This document shows positions 51,297 to 60,524 of a stretch of 64,000 nt of DNA, piece by piece (position 1 is the first letter of the stretch; every line of letters starts with the position of its first letter). The position numbers and the translations under genes were made by a program. The notes beneath the pieces were generated by a model. It made no database searches and was not told the DNA's origin. It saw only the letters and a list, made by a program, of their open reading frames with translations. Source of the stretch: Chlamydiota bacterium (GTDB taxonomy: Bacteria > Chlamydiota > Chlamydiia > Chlamydiales > Rhabdochlamydiaceae); assembly GCA_013286675.1 (NCBI GenBank), contig JABDFE010000001.1, positions 1 to 64,000 of the forward strand, read 5' to 3'.

Positions 51297-52754
51297 ATGA
51301 GCGAAAAAATTTTAGGCCGCGAAAAAGAGATTCAAACGCTTGATCAAGTATGGGCTTCCAAAGAAGCAGAGTTTCTTGCCATTTATGGCCGTCGAAGAGT
51401 GGGAAAAACTTATTTGATTAGAGAATATTTTTCTCAAAAAAAAGCAATTTACCTTGAAATAACAGGCCAAAAAAATGGCAGTTTAAAAGATCAGCTGGAA
51501 AATTTTACTAAAATATTGTCTACGCTTTTTTTTAACGACCTGCCTCTCCGCCCACCTACTACCTGGAAGAAAGCTTTTGAGATGTTGACCAAAGAGATCG
51601 ATAAATCCACAGAGCCCATTGTCCTCTTCTTTGATGAGCTCCCATGGCTTGCGGCCCCTAAATCAGGCATGCTCCAAGCATTGGATTATTACTGGAACAG
51701 ATTTTGGAGTCAGCACTCAAAGCTTATTTTAGTGGTCTGTGGATCAGCAGCTTCATGGATGTTGGATCATTTGATCAATGCCAAAGGCGGCCTGCACAAT
51801 CGTCTGACTAAAACTATTTTATTGAAACCTTTCAGTCTGAAAGAAGCTCAGCAGTTTTTGTCTTATCGTAATATCCACCTAAAGCCTAAACAGCTTTTAG
51901 ACCTTTACATGGTCTTCGGAGGCATTCCTTACTATCTTAGACAAATCGAAAAAGGGAAGTCCGCACTACAAACGATTAATAAAATTTGCTTTCAACAGGA
52001 GGGACTGCTGTACGAAGAATTCGACCGCCTATTTCAATCCCTTTTTGAGAATGCCTCTGACAACCTTTCCATTATTAGAGCAATTGCTAAATGCCAGCTA
52101 GGAATATCCCGCGATGAACTGACAAAAGCAACAGGTATTCGTTCAGGAGGAACCCTAAATAAACGGCTACGAGAGCTTGAAAAGGCAGGATTTGTTCAAA
52201 GCTATATCCCCTATGGGCGCAAAATCAAAGATCACTATTACCGAGTCATCGACGAATATTGTTACTTTTATCTCCGTTGGATAGAGCCTCTCAAAAAAAG
52301 AGGTATTGAGGGAGGCAGAGACTATTGGCAGACGAAAGGGAAAACACCCGCTGCCCTCGCATGGTCGGGGTATGCTTTTGAAAATATCTGCTTAAAGCAT
52401 ATCGATCAAATCCGACATGCACTTGATCTTCAGGCCATTGCATGCGAAATCGGGAATTGGAGATTCATACCCAAGAAAAAGCAACAAGCTTCAGGCGCAC
52501 AAATCGATCTATTATTCGATCGAGAAGATGGTATTATTACTCTTTGTGAGATCAAATACACTGACAGCCTGTTTGTATTAGACAAGACACAAGCTAAAAT
52601 ACTCATGAATAAAATCGAAGCCTTTGAGAGCTATTTCTCCCCAAAAAAGCAAGTTCTCTTCGCCTTAATCACAACACATGGTTTAAAGCAGTCCGTTTGG
52701 TCTGAAGAACTTATCCACAATGTTGTCACATTAACAGATCTTTTGAAGTTTTAA
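51297..52754 (+). CDS. Archaeal-type AAA ATPase with C-terminal nuclease-like domain (DUF234)
   Basis: 485 residues. Walker A GRRRVGKT (near 30), Walker B VLFFDELPWLA and a sensor-like LVVCGSAASWML. The middle is a winged helix (GISRDELTKATG.RSGGTLNKRLREL). The C-terminus has AQIDLLFDREDGIITLCEIKY, a D...ExK pattern of the PD-(D/E)XK fold. Such archaeal-type ATPase genes are mobile-like and of unknown function. It is inserted between alaS and mfd, 20 bases before mfd, and has paired hairpins just upstream of its start. Confidence 0.85.
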   Translation: MSEKILGREKEIQTLDQVWASKEAEFLAIYGRRRVGKTYLIREYFSQKKAIYLEITGQKNGSLKDQLENFTKILSTLFFNDLPLRPPTTWKKAFEMLTKEIDKSTEPIVLFFDELPWLAAPKSGMLQALDYYWNRFWSQHSKLILVVCGSAASWMLDHLINAKGGLHNRLTKTILLKPFSLKEAQQFLSYRNIHLKPKQLLDLYMVFGGIPYYLRQIEKGKSALQTINKICFQQEGLLYEEFDRLFQSLFENASDNLSIIRAIAKCQLGISRDELTKATGIRSGGTLNKRLRELEKAGFVQSYIPYGRKIKDHYYRVIDEYCYFYLRWIEPLKKRGIEGGRDYWQTKGKTPAALAWSGYAFENICLKHIDQIRHALDLQAIACEIGNWRFIPKKKQQASGAQIDLLFDREDGIITLCEIKYTDSLFVLDKTQAKILMNKIEAFESYFSPKKQVLFALITTHGLKQSVWSEELIHNVVTLTDLLKF

Positions 52755-52773
52755 ATAGAAGGACAACTACGCC

Positions 52774-55700
52774 ATGGATTTTCATAGCCCGTCTCTTCAA
52801 CACTTTCGAGATTCAGTTGCTCGAGAACCATCCCTTCTCATGGAAGGACTTTGGGATGCCCCCAAAGCCCTGCTGGTCCGTTTTTTGCAAGAAGCCACCG
52901 GCAAAAACATCGTCATCCTGACAGCTGAGAGCAAGATGAGCAAACTGCTCGATGACGCCGCTTATTTCAAAATTTCTGAGATCATGGAATTTCCCGCGTG
53001 GGAAACCCTTCCTGGTGAAGAGATCTCTCCAAGCCCTGACATCGTCGGCAAACGGCTCTCTATCTTGCACCAGCTTCTGACAAAAAAGACCCCTCAAGTT
53101 GTCGTTTGTCCACTGCAGTCAGTATTACAAAAAGTCCCGTCTCCGGGATTTTTAGAGCCTCTCTGCCGCACGCTGAACAAGGGAGAAAGCGCAGCTTTCG
53201 AAGAGCTTCCTCTCTGGCTCTCCAAAATTGGCTATCGCAGGTCATCTGTCGTTGCCGACAAAGGAGAATTCGCTGTCCGCGGAGGAATCATCGATATCTA
53301 TCCGATTGGGTCTCCTGACCCTTACCGGATTGAATTCTTCGGCGATGAGATCGACAACATCCGGACGTTCGATCCCGTTGGACAAAAATCGACCTCTAAA
53401 GTTTCATCTGTCTTCATCTCTCCTGCCTATGAAGATGCTCTTTTAAAAAAAGATCCTGAACCAACTTCTTTATTTTCTTATCTTGGTCCTAATACCCTCA
53501 TCATCTTTGATAATCTCCTTGCTTTAGAAGACCACTACGTCTCCTTTCAAGCCCTCCCGGGAGCGACTTCAAAATTCTTCCAAACTTTTGATTCACTCCT
53601 GACTGAAATCAAAGATCTCCAGAAAGTCTACTGGACGCAAGAATCGATGGAAGAGCTCTCTGAAGTTAAAGTCGGAAAAAAAGTCGGACGTGATTATTAC
53701 ACTGGAAAAAATCCGCTCCAGCCGCTCTCTTTTGAATTTTTTCACCGCCAATTGGAGACCAAACGGTGGCACCACCCATTTGTCCCTGTACAAGGATATC
53801 TTCCGACTCTCGATAGATCTCCTCAGCTCGACATCCATTTTATCTGCACCAGTGAATCGGAAGAAAAATCGATCCAAGAAAAAGTGAAAGTGGAAAAATG
53901 TCACTTTGAACGGGGCTATCTCTCCAGCGGTTTTGCGCTTTCCGATTCCAATGTCATTCTGATTCCGATGACAGAGTTTACTCACAAGTACAAAGTCCGC
54001 CGGGAAAAGTGGAGAAATACCTACCATACTCCTCCGTCTGATTTCCATGAACTTATTCCCGGTGATCTCGTTGTGCATTTCAACCACGGCATCGGAAAAT
54101 ACCTCGGCATCGAAAAAAAACCCAACCATCAAGGGCTTGAAACAGAATTTCTGACATTAGAGTACCATGATCGTAGTAAACTCTACGTCCCCGTCTCTCA
54201 GGCCTATCTTGTCAGCCGCTATATCGGCACATCAGAGGAAATTCCAACGCTTCATACCCTTGGGACCAAAAATTGGCAGAAAACGAAAGCAAATGCCCAA
54301 AAAGCGATCATCGGCTACGCGCAAGATCTTCTCCGCATGAGTGCAGAAAGAATCGTCCAAGGCGGTTTTACGTTTCCTCCTGATACGCACGAGATGGAAG
54401 AATTTGAGGCTGATTTTCCCTATACGGAAACAGAAGACCAGCTGCGTGCGATTAGCGATATCAAAAAAGACATGACAACCACCAAAGCGATGGACCGGCT
54501 CCTCTGCGGCGATGTCGGCTATGGGAAAACAGAAGTGGCCATGCGCGCTGCTTTTAAAGCCGTCGCTGAAGGAAAAAAACAAGTTGCTGTGCTCGTTCCC
54601 ACGACGGTGCTTTGCATGCAGCACTTCGAAACTTTTAGAGATCGGATGTCAAATACTCCGGTCATCGTTAAAGCTGTCTCTCGTTTTCAATCTGCTAAAG
54701 AAGTCAAAAAAACTCTCCAAGACCTCTCTGAAGGAAAAGTCGACATCCTCATCGGCACCCATCGACTCCTAAGCAAAGACGTTAAATTCAAAGACCTCGG
54801 CCTGATCATTATTGATGAAGAGCAACGGTTTGGCGTCCGCTCTAAGGAACATCTGAAAGCTCTCAAAGCCGGCGTTGATTGCTTGACACTCACTGCCACA
54901 CCGATCCCCCGCACCCTCTATCTCTCTTTAGTTGGCGCCAGGGAAATCTCCGTCATCAACACCCCTCCGCAAGATCGACTTCCGATCAAGACGATGATTG
55001 TTGAGCGCGATCCCGCCGTGGTCTCGAATGCACTCCTCCGAGAACTCTCCCGCGATGGACAAGTCTATTTCATCCATAACCGCGTTGAATCGATCTACCA
55101 AGTCTCGGATGAGCTCAAAAAACTGATGCCCCAAGCCCGCGTTGTCACCGGCCATGGACAGATGAATCCCGATGATATCGACACGGTTTTTCATACGTTT
55201 AAAAACGGAGAAGCAGACATCCTCGTTGCTACCACAATCATCGAAAACGGGATTGACATTCCCAACGCCAATACGATCCTCATCGACCGCGCCGATCAAT
55301 TTGGCCTCTCTGATCTTTATCAACTCCGCGGCCGTGTGGGAAGATGGAACCGACCCGCTTATGCGTATTTTTTAGTACCGCGACTCAGAGAACTGCCTGA
55401 GATTTCCCGTAAACGGCTCTATGCCCTCATCGAAGCTCAAGGCTACGGCGGCGGCATGAAGATCGCCATGCGCGATTTAGAGATCCGCGGAGCGGGAGAA
55501 ACTCTCGGTCAAAGACAATCCGGCCATGTCTCTTCAATTGGGTTCCATCTCTACTGCAAACTTTTGAAAAGAACAGTCGATGCTCTTAAAAAAAATCTCG
55601 AACCGACATTTTTTGAAACGAAGATGGAATTTCCCTATGATGCAAGGCTTCCGGAAGATTATATCCGTGAAAATTCTCTCCGCTTAGAGATCTACCATCG

Positions 55701-55974
55701 CCTGGGTGAAACCATTACTCTAGAAGAAGTCGATGCACTCTTTGAAGAGCTCAAAGACCGTTTTGGCAAGCCGCCTCTTCCAGCTGTCTGGCTCTATCAC
55801 TTAAGCCGCATCCGGACACTCGCTGCTCAAAAACGGTATATCTCCCTGAAGTTCAACTCTCATACGCTTGACACTGAACGGCAAACTCCGAAAGGCACTG
55901 TCAAAAAGATCTTTTCCATAAAGCCTTTCAAGTCTCCTGCAGATTTAGAAAAGCAAGTCGCAGCTTCCTTGTAA
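52774..55974 (+). CDS. mfd: Transcription-repair coupling factor Mfd
   Basis: 1066 residues. N-terminal UvrB-homology region, RNA polymerase-interaction domain (PGDLVVHFNHGIGKYLGIE), helicase with Walker A GDVGYGKT (near 579), DEEQ box IIDEEQRFGV (near 681), QLRGRVGR motif VI and a C-terminal TRCF domain. It pushes stalled RNA polymerase off lesions and recruits UvrA. Its stop codon lies inside the first arm of the next palindrome (55968). Confidence 0.97.
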   Translation: MDFHSPSLQHFRDSVAREPSLLMEGLWDAPKALLVRFLQEATGKNIVILTAESKMSKLLDDAAYFKISEIMEFPAWETLPGEEISPSPDIVGKRLSILHQLLTKKTPQVVVCPLQSVLQKVPSPGFLEPLCRTLNKGESAAFEELPLWLSKIGYRRSSVVADKGEFAVRGGIIDIYPIGSPDPYRIEFFGDEIDNIRTFDPVGQKSTSKVSSVFISPAYEDALLKKDPEPTSLFSYLGPNTLIIFDNLLALEDHYVSFQALPGATSKFFQTFDSLLTEIKDLQKVYWTQESMEELSEVKVGKKVGRDYYTGKNPLQPLSFEFFHRQLETKRWHHPFVPVQGYLPTLDRSPQLDIHFICTSESEEKSIQEKVKVEKCHFERGYLSSGFALSDSNVILIPMTEFTHKYKVRREKWRNTYHTPPSDFHELIPGDLVVHFNHGIGKYLGIEKKPNHQGLETEFLTLEYHDRSKLYVPVSQAYLVSRYIGTSEEIPTLHTLGTKNWQKTKANAQKAIIGYAQDLLRMSAERIVQGGFTFPPDTHEMEEFEADFPYTETEDQLRAISDIKKDMTTTKAMDRLLCGDVGYGKTEVAMRAAFKAVAEGKKQVAVLVPTTVLCMQHFETFRDRMSNTPVIVKAVSRFQSAKEVKKTLQDLSEGKVDILIGTHRLLSKDVKFKDLGLIIIDEEQRFGVRSKEHLKALKAGVDCLTLTATPIPRTLYLSLVGAREISVINTPPQDRLPIKTMIVERDPAVVSNALLRELSRDGQVYFIHNRVESIYQVSDELKKLMPQARVVTGHGQMNPDDIDTVFHTFKNGEADILVATTIIENGIDIPNANTILIDRADQFGLSDLYQLRGRVGRWNRPAYAYFLVPRLRELPEISRKRLYALIEAQGYGGGMKIAMRDLEIRGAGETLGQRQSGHVSSIGFHLYCKLLKRTVDALKKNLEPTFFETKMEFPYDARLPEDYIRENSLRLEIYHRLGETITLEEVDALFEELKDRFGKPPLPAVWLYHLSRIRTLAAQKRYISLKFNSHTLDTERQTPKGTVKKIFSIKPFKSPADLEKQVAASL

Positions 55975-56106
55975 ATTCGAAGCAATTCTTCGAATTTACA
56001 ATGCATTTTATGCAAGAACCTGTATCTAAGATACTTAAAAATATCTTTTTTATTAAACCGCACTGTGATATATTGTAGTTTCGAACCAAAGATTCGAATT
56101 TACAAG
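55968..56106. repeat. Three TTCGAATTTACAA half-sites around the mfd-ATPase gap
   Basis: CTTGTAAATTCGAAG (55968-55982) forms a hairpin with CTTCGAATTTACAA (55988-56001), and a further copy TTCGAATTTACAAG stands at 56093-56106, 8 bases before the ATPase ATG. The last copy supplies AAGG as ribosome-binding site. The same layout (repeated half-sites up to the start codon) is seen at the other ATPase. Confidence 0.7.
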
Positions 56107-56114
56107 GTGTTTAC

Positions 56115-57248
56115 ATGAAAAGACCCAAGTATATCGAGGAAATAGAGTTTCAACTGCGCATCCATCCTATCTGTGCAATATTGGGACCCAGACAAGTTGG
56201 AAAAACAACACTGGCTAGAATGTTTATTGAGAAATTTGCTGATAAAAATTTTCATTTTTTTGATTTAGAAAACAACCTTGACTTAGCTAGACTCGAAAAT
56301 CCTATGCTGGTTTTACCAGATCTTTCTGAAAACCTGATTGTCATCGATGAAATACAAAGACGACCTGATCTTTTTCCAGCGCTTCGTGTCCTTGTTGATG
56401 AACCTAAAAGAAAGCAAAAATATCTCATATTAGGAAGTGCATCTAGAGATTTGATCAAGCAGTCATCGGAAACTTTGGCTGGAAGAATCGGATACATCGA
56501 ATTAACCCCCTTCTCTTTAGATGAAGTAGATCATGAAAATGTTTTATTTCTACGAGGCGGCTTTCCAAAATCTTATTTAGCAGAAAATGATGAAGAAAGT
56601 TACCGCTGGCGTGAATCCTATATTACAACTTTCTTAGAAAGAGATATTCCAGCCCTTGGTTTTCAAATTCCCCCTGAACAAATTCGAAGATGCTGGATGA
56701 TGCTGGCGCATTATCATGGGCAAATTTTTAATGCTAGTGAGATAGGTAAATCCTTAGGTGTCTCAGATCACACAGTACGAAAATATCTAGATATTTTGAT
56801 AGGCACCTTCATGATTAGATGTCTACAACCTTGGCATGAAAATTTGAAAAAACGTCAAATAAAATCACCAAAAATTTATTTCCGGGATAGCGGAATTTTA
56901 CTTGCTCTTTTAGGCATCAAAGATGAAAAAAAACTCAACGTTTATCCAAAATTGGGTTCTTTTTGGGAAGGTTTTGCTTTAGAAGAAATTATTCGTCAGT
57001 CCAGAGCCAGATCCGAAGAATGTTATTTTTGGGGAACACAAAGCGGAGCAGAATTGGATTTATTCATCATCAAAGATGGCAAACGAATCGGTTTCGAATT
57101 CAAATATACTGATCGTCCTTCCATTACATCTTCGATGAAAATTGCACTCGCTGACCTAAATCTCGATCATCTATACATTGTGTATCCAGGTAAACACGTT
57201 TTTAAATTAGCAGACAAGATTACCGCCAGAGGACTCTCTCTTCCTTAA
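56115..57248 (+). CDS. AAA ATPase with C-terminal DUF4143 nuclease-like domain
   Basis: 377 residues. Walker A AILGPRQVGKTTLAR (near 23), Walker B NLIVIDEIQRRPDLFPALR, sensor YLILGSASRDLIKQSSETLAGR, then a winged helix (NASEIGKSLGVSDHTVRKYLDIL) and DUF4143 with AELDLFIIKDGKRIGFEFKY, the D...ExK motif. These are common in bacteria and archaea, often mobile, and of unknown function. It converges with murJ, 10 bases apart. Confidence 0.9.
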   Translation: MKRPKYIEEIEFQLRIHPICAILGPRQVGKTTLARMFIEKFADKNFHFFDLENNLDLARLENPMLVLPDLSENLIVIDEIQRRPDLFPALRVLVDEPKRKQKYLILGSASRDLIKQSSETLAGRIGYIELTPFSLDEVDHENVLFLRGGFPKSYLAENDEESYRWRESYITTFLERDIPALGFQIPPEQIRRCWMMLAHYHGQIFNASEIGKSLGVSDHTVRKYLDILIGTFMIRCLQPWHENLKKRQIKSPKIYFRDSGILLALLGIKDEKKLNVYPKLGSFWEGFALEEIIRQSRARSEECYFWGTQSGAELDLFIIKDGKRIGFEFKYTDRPSITSSMKIALADLNLDHLYIVYPGKHVFKLADKITARGLSLP

Positions 57249-57258
57249 AAAGTTGGTA

Positions 57259-58878
57259 TTACTCAGCTTCGATTTCCGACGCTTTTTTCCTAAAGACAAA
57301 GTCCTGAAGCAGCTCAATAAGATCCGTGCACTTGAACGCATACGCGTAGAAAAGAAGTCCCGCTGCAAAAGCCACAAACAGCATGACAAATGTCATGAGC
57401 TGAGCAGCAACGCTCCTCGGTAGATTCAAAGCTCCGTCGATGAGTGGAGCCAGCACCATCGGACTCGACATAAAGTAATCGACTGTAAATGCGCAGAGAA
57501 AAGCAAAACATCCAGCTAGGCAGATTTTAACAATGCGTGCTGGAGAAATCTCCGGCTTCCAGCCCATCTTGCCACCCATGTGATACAAGGAGCGATACAA
57601 AACCCAGCAATTGACAAAAGCGCTAATACTCGTTGCTAAAGCCGTGCTTATCGCTCCCATTTTATATCCAAAAACAAAGATCGCGTTTAAAGCGATATTG
57701 ACAACTACAGTCAGCACGGAAATCAACATCGGCTTCCGGAAATTATTCTGTGCATAGAAAATTGCGGAAAATAAAATCACCAACGTCGTCGGAACAAGCC
57801 CCAGGCCATATGCCCATAGACAAGCGGTTGTTTTCCCGATGGCAAATTCCGTAAAATGTCCCCTTCCGTAAATCAGATTCACAGCTGCTGCTGCCAAAGC
57901 GACAATTGCAAATGTACATGGAATCATCACCGCTAAGATCCGTTTGTAGCTCAAAGAAAAGAGATTTTGAGCATCAACCATATCATTTTTCTTGATGGCC
58001 CTGGATAATCTCGGAACAACCGCGCTGATGCAGGCGATCCCAAAGATCGCGAGCGCTAGCTGCTCTAACCGAATCGAGTACCAAAGATAAGCTGGACCTC
58101 GAATATCGGCGCAGCGGGCAAATAAAGCATCGACAAACGCATTGATCTGCATTGCACCAACTCCGATTGCTCCCAACATAAAGGCTTTGGCAAGGTCTTT
58201 GACCTCTTTCGGTATATGGAACTTAAACCATTCTTTCCACCCTGCTGTGGCATATCTCAAAGTCAGTGGAAGAGTTAGCAGCCACTGGCCGATAAACCCC
58301 ATCACGATCCATTTGGCAAGCGTTGGCATTGCCATTGTTGGATCTTTGTTTCTTAGATAGAAAGCAGCTGCAATCCACGTGATATTGCAAACAATGGGAG
58401 CAATACTCGGAATAAAAAACGAATCGTAGCAATTGAGCAGCGAGATATTAACGCCATAGAGACAGATGAAAAGGATTGCTGGAAACAGCCATCCCGTTAA
58501 AGCGATGATCTCATGGTTGCCCTCGGAAAGACTCCCCCACGAAAGCAGTGCGACAATCCCCCCTTCAACACAAATTGTAATCCCCACAAGCAACAAAACA
58601 ATCAACAACGAGAGCTTTCTAAAGAAAAAATTTGCCTTCGCAGGATCTTGAACCCGGAGACCTTCAAAATGGGGAATAAACGCCGATTGAAAAGGGCCCT
58701 CGCCAAGGAGCCTTCTAAACAAATTTGACAACCGGAAGGCGACCATAAACGCCGCAACCGACGGATGGTCCCCAAAAGCAAACGCCATCGTCAGATCACG
58801 GCCCATCCCGCTGATGCGGCTAAGCAATGTTCCTGAGAAAAAACGCCTAACGTACGTGGTTAAAGATTTTTCTGTCAT
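57259..58878 (-). CDS. murJ: Lipid II flippase MurJ (MviN)
   Basis: 539 residues with about 13-14 hydrophobic segments. The N-terminal SGTLLSRISGMGRDLTMAFAFG and the FRLSNLFRRLLGEGPFQSAFIPHFE text are MviN signature. It flips lipid II for peptidoglycan synthesis. The ATG at 58878 is chosen; 6 bases separate it from the AbiEii stop, so it may be cotranscribed with the AbiE pair. Confidence 0.93.
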   Translation of the reverse strand: MTEKSLTTYVRRFFSGTLLSRISGMGRDLTMAFAFGDHPSVAAFMVAFRLSNLFRRLLGEGPFQSAFIPHFEGLRVQDPAKANFFFRKLSLLIVLLLVGITICVEGGIVALLSWGSLSEGNHEIIALTGWLFPAILFICLYGVNISLLNCYDSFFIPSIAPIVCNITWIAAAFYLRNKDPTMAMPTLAKWIVMGFIGQWLLTLPLTLRYATAGWKEWFKFHIPKEVKDLAKAFMLGAIGVGAMQINAFVDALFARCADIRGPAYLWYSIRLEQLALAIFGIACISAVVPRLSRAIKKNDMVDAQNLFSLSYKRILAVMIPCTFAIVALAAAAVNLIYGRGHFTEFAIGKTTACLWAYGLGLVPTTLVILFSAIFYAQNNFRKPMLISVLTVVVNIALNAIFVFGYKMGAISTALATSISAFVNCWVLYRSLYHMGGKMGWKPEISPARIVKICLAGCFAFLCAFTVDYFMSSPMVLAPLIDGALNLPRSVAAQLMTFVMLFVAFAAGLLFYAYAFKCTDLIELLQDFVFRKKASEIEAE

Positions 58879-58884
58879 AAGCAA

Positions 58885-59781
58885 CTACACATCTTTTTGT
58901 TCAGCTTTATCTTGCTGCTGTAACGCTTTTTCTTCACTCAGCATGGGTCGAAAAAATTGTTTCAATTCAGAAATGACTTTGTCTAAAGCAATAGGTTTTT
59001 GATTAATCCCTTTTATAAAAGCATTCCAACGCTCAATAGTTCTTGGGTTTGCATAAAATTTTTCTGAAAATGCTTTAGGCATTCCTTGTATAAGAGTTTT
59101 GCGATTTCTAAATACCCCTTTTAACACCGACTTAAATCCCATTGGATCGATTTGAAATTGATTAATGATTACCCAAATATCATAGAAATCTTTCATTCTT
59201 GTATTGGCTAGACCAAGTTTCATAATCGCATGCAATTTTTCAGCAATTGATGTCTCTGGAGTATATCCCTTGAGCTTAGGCGGAGGAAATTCCAAAAGAG
59301 AAGGATACTTTACTTCTATGGGCTGAGGGAAAATCTTGTCACTAAAACCAATATCAATTTGTATAAGCAATCTTGCAGTTGAGAGCCGCGCAAAAAATCT
59401 AGCGGAAAACCCTTTATACTCTGCATTAAGTTGAGTCTCAATAAGTCTAACATTACGAACATCGAATTCCACACCATCAGAGTCACCCTCAAGAGCGCAT
59501 ATTTCTTTAATTATTTGCAAAAGGGTATCTGCACTGTTTTTTACCCTAGCTAACAAATCTATATCGAGAGTGGCTCTATACGTTTGGGGATTCCAAATCA
59601 TCAGCAAAAGACCACCTTTAAGAAAAAAAGATTTCTTGTACTGAGAAATACTCAGCCGATATAAAAATCGCTCGATAGCATAGTAACGCAGAATTTCTTG
59701 CATCGGACGCTTTCGTGCAATAGCGACTTTTTTAAGCCTTTGATAAACTGATTCGGAAAGGTTATTTTTCTTAATTCTCAT
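58885..59781 (-). CDS. abiEii: AbiEii-type nucleotidyltransferase toxin
   Basis: 298 residues. The nucleotidyltransferase motif KGGLLLMIW...YRATLDIDLL (GG x n DxD) and, later, SIAEKLHAIMKLG...TRMKDFYDIW (the AbiEii signature with the catalytic Lys and Asp residues) are intact. The family modifies tRNA (tRNA nucleotidyltransferase-type activity) and stops growth, for instance after phage infection. The ATG at 59781 is taken because it makes an ATGA overlap with AbiEi. It is followed closely by murJ. Confidence 0.88.
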   Translation of the reverse strand: MRIKKNNLSESVYQRLKKVAIARKRPMQEILRYYAIERFLYRLSISQYKKSFFLKGGLLLMIWNPQTYRATLDIDLLARVKNSADTLLQIIKEICALEGDSDGVEFDVRNVRLIETQLNAEYKGFSARFFARLSTARLLIQIDIGFSDKIFPQPIEVKYPSLLEFPPPKLKGYTPETSIAEKLHAIMKLGLANTRMKDFYDIWVIINQFQIDPMGFKSVLKGVFRNRKTLIQGMPKAFSEKFYANPRTIERWNAFIKGINQKPIALDKVISELKQFFRPMLSEEKALQQQDKAEQKDV

Positions 59782-60389
59782 TGGCTGACGATAGTTTCTA
59801 TAATGGGTTTTAGAACATTTTCTACTCGGCAAATCTTTGCAAATTCAAAAAGCTTATCAAGATCTGTTTTGCCTTTTCTCCAGTATTCCTTTAAGGCTTC
59901 AATAACAATATCCATACCGATTTTCTGCCGAAATTTTAAGCAGTCTGCTAAGGTTTTTTCTACTCCATAAATTTTTACAGAGACACCATTAACTGAAATA
60001 ATCTCAATTCCCTTTTTATAAGATTCGGCAGAGAAAAAAAAGCATCGAATTGGTGGGTAATGAAGTTGAGGAATTCTAGACAGCCGTGGTAAAGCTATAT
60101 AAACTGAATGAGGAATTTGGGTAGTGAGTTCATAATAAGCTAGCGCTGATATTAAACAAATGACGCCCTTTGGAATTCTTTTTGCCGCTACGACAAAATC
60201 AGGTTCAGAAAATTCTGGCGATGAAACAAGACGATATATGCCTCTACTCAGAGATTCAAGTATTCCCTGATCTCTAAGTTTATAAAGATCAACGGGGTGC
60301 ACTCCAAGTCGCAAAGCCTCAGATGTCCTTAAAATCCCGTTGTGCTTCCGAAAAACACTTACAGCATCTATTTTTTTCTTCTTTTTCAT
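59778..60389 (-). CDS. abiEi: AbiEi-type antitoxin
   Basis: 203 residues. The N-terminal winged helix (HNGILRTSEALRLGVHPVDLYKLRDQGILESLSRGIY) is followed by the AbiEi_4-type domain with VEKTLADCLKFR. AbiEi binds the inverted repeats in its own promoter and represses it, and counters the toxin without direct protein contact (type IV). It overlaps AbiEii by 4 bases. An inverted repeat lies just upstream. Confidence 0.88.
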   Translation of the reverse strand: MKKKKKIDAVSVFRKHNGILRTSEALRLGVHPVDLYKLRDQGILESLSRGIYRLVSSPEFSEPDFVVAAKRIPKGVICLISALAYYELTTQIPHSVYIALPRLSRIPQLHYPPIRCFFFSAESYKKGIEIISVNGVSVKIYGVEKTLADCLKFRQKIGMDIVIEALKEYWRKGKTDLDKLFEFAKICRVENVLKPIIETIVSQ

Positions 60390-60390
60390 C

Positions 60391-60436
60391 TGATAAAAAT
60401 GTTAACACTTATCTATATCTGATTACGTTTTTATCA
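60391..60436. promoter_or_regulatory. Candidate AbiEi operator
   Basis: TGATAAAAA (60391-60399) and TTTTTATCA (60428-60436) are inverted 9-base half-sites upstream of the abiEi ATG at 60389. AbiEi antitoxins of known systems bind such repeats in their promoter. Spacing from repeat to repeat is 28 bases. Confidence 0.45.
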
Positions 60437-60485
60437 ATATCCCCATTCGTTGTCAATATTAATTTATTGGAAGATTAGTAGAGAC

Positions 60486-60515
60486 TTGACCTTAAGAGGC
60501 AAAATCTGTCATTCT
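60486..60515 (+). promoter_or_regulatory. Possible promoter of efp
   Basis: A consensus-like TTGACC (60486-60491) followed by CATTCT (60510-60515) after 18 bases. The start of transcription would fall within about 10 bases of the efp ATG, and no Shine-Dalgarno sequence is seen, so the message could be nearly leaderless. The -10 is weak. Confidence 0.35.
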
Positions 60516-60524
60516 ATCTAGATT

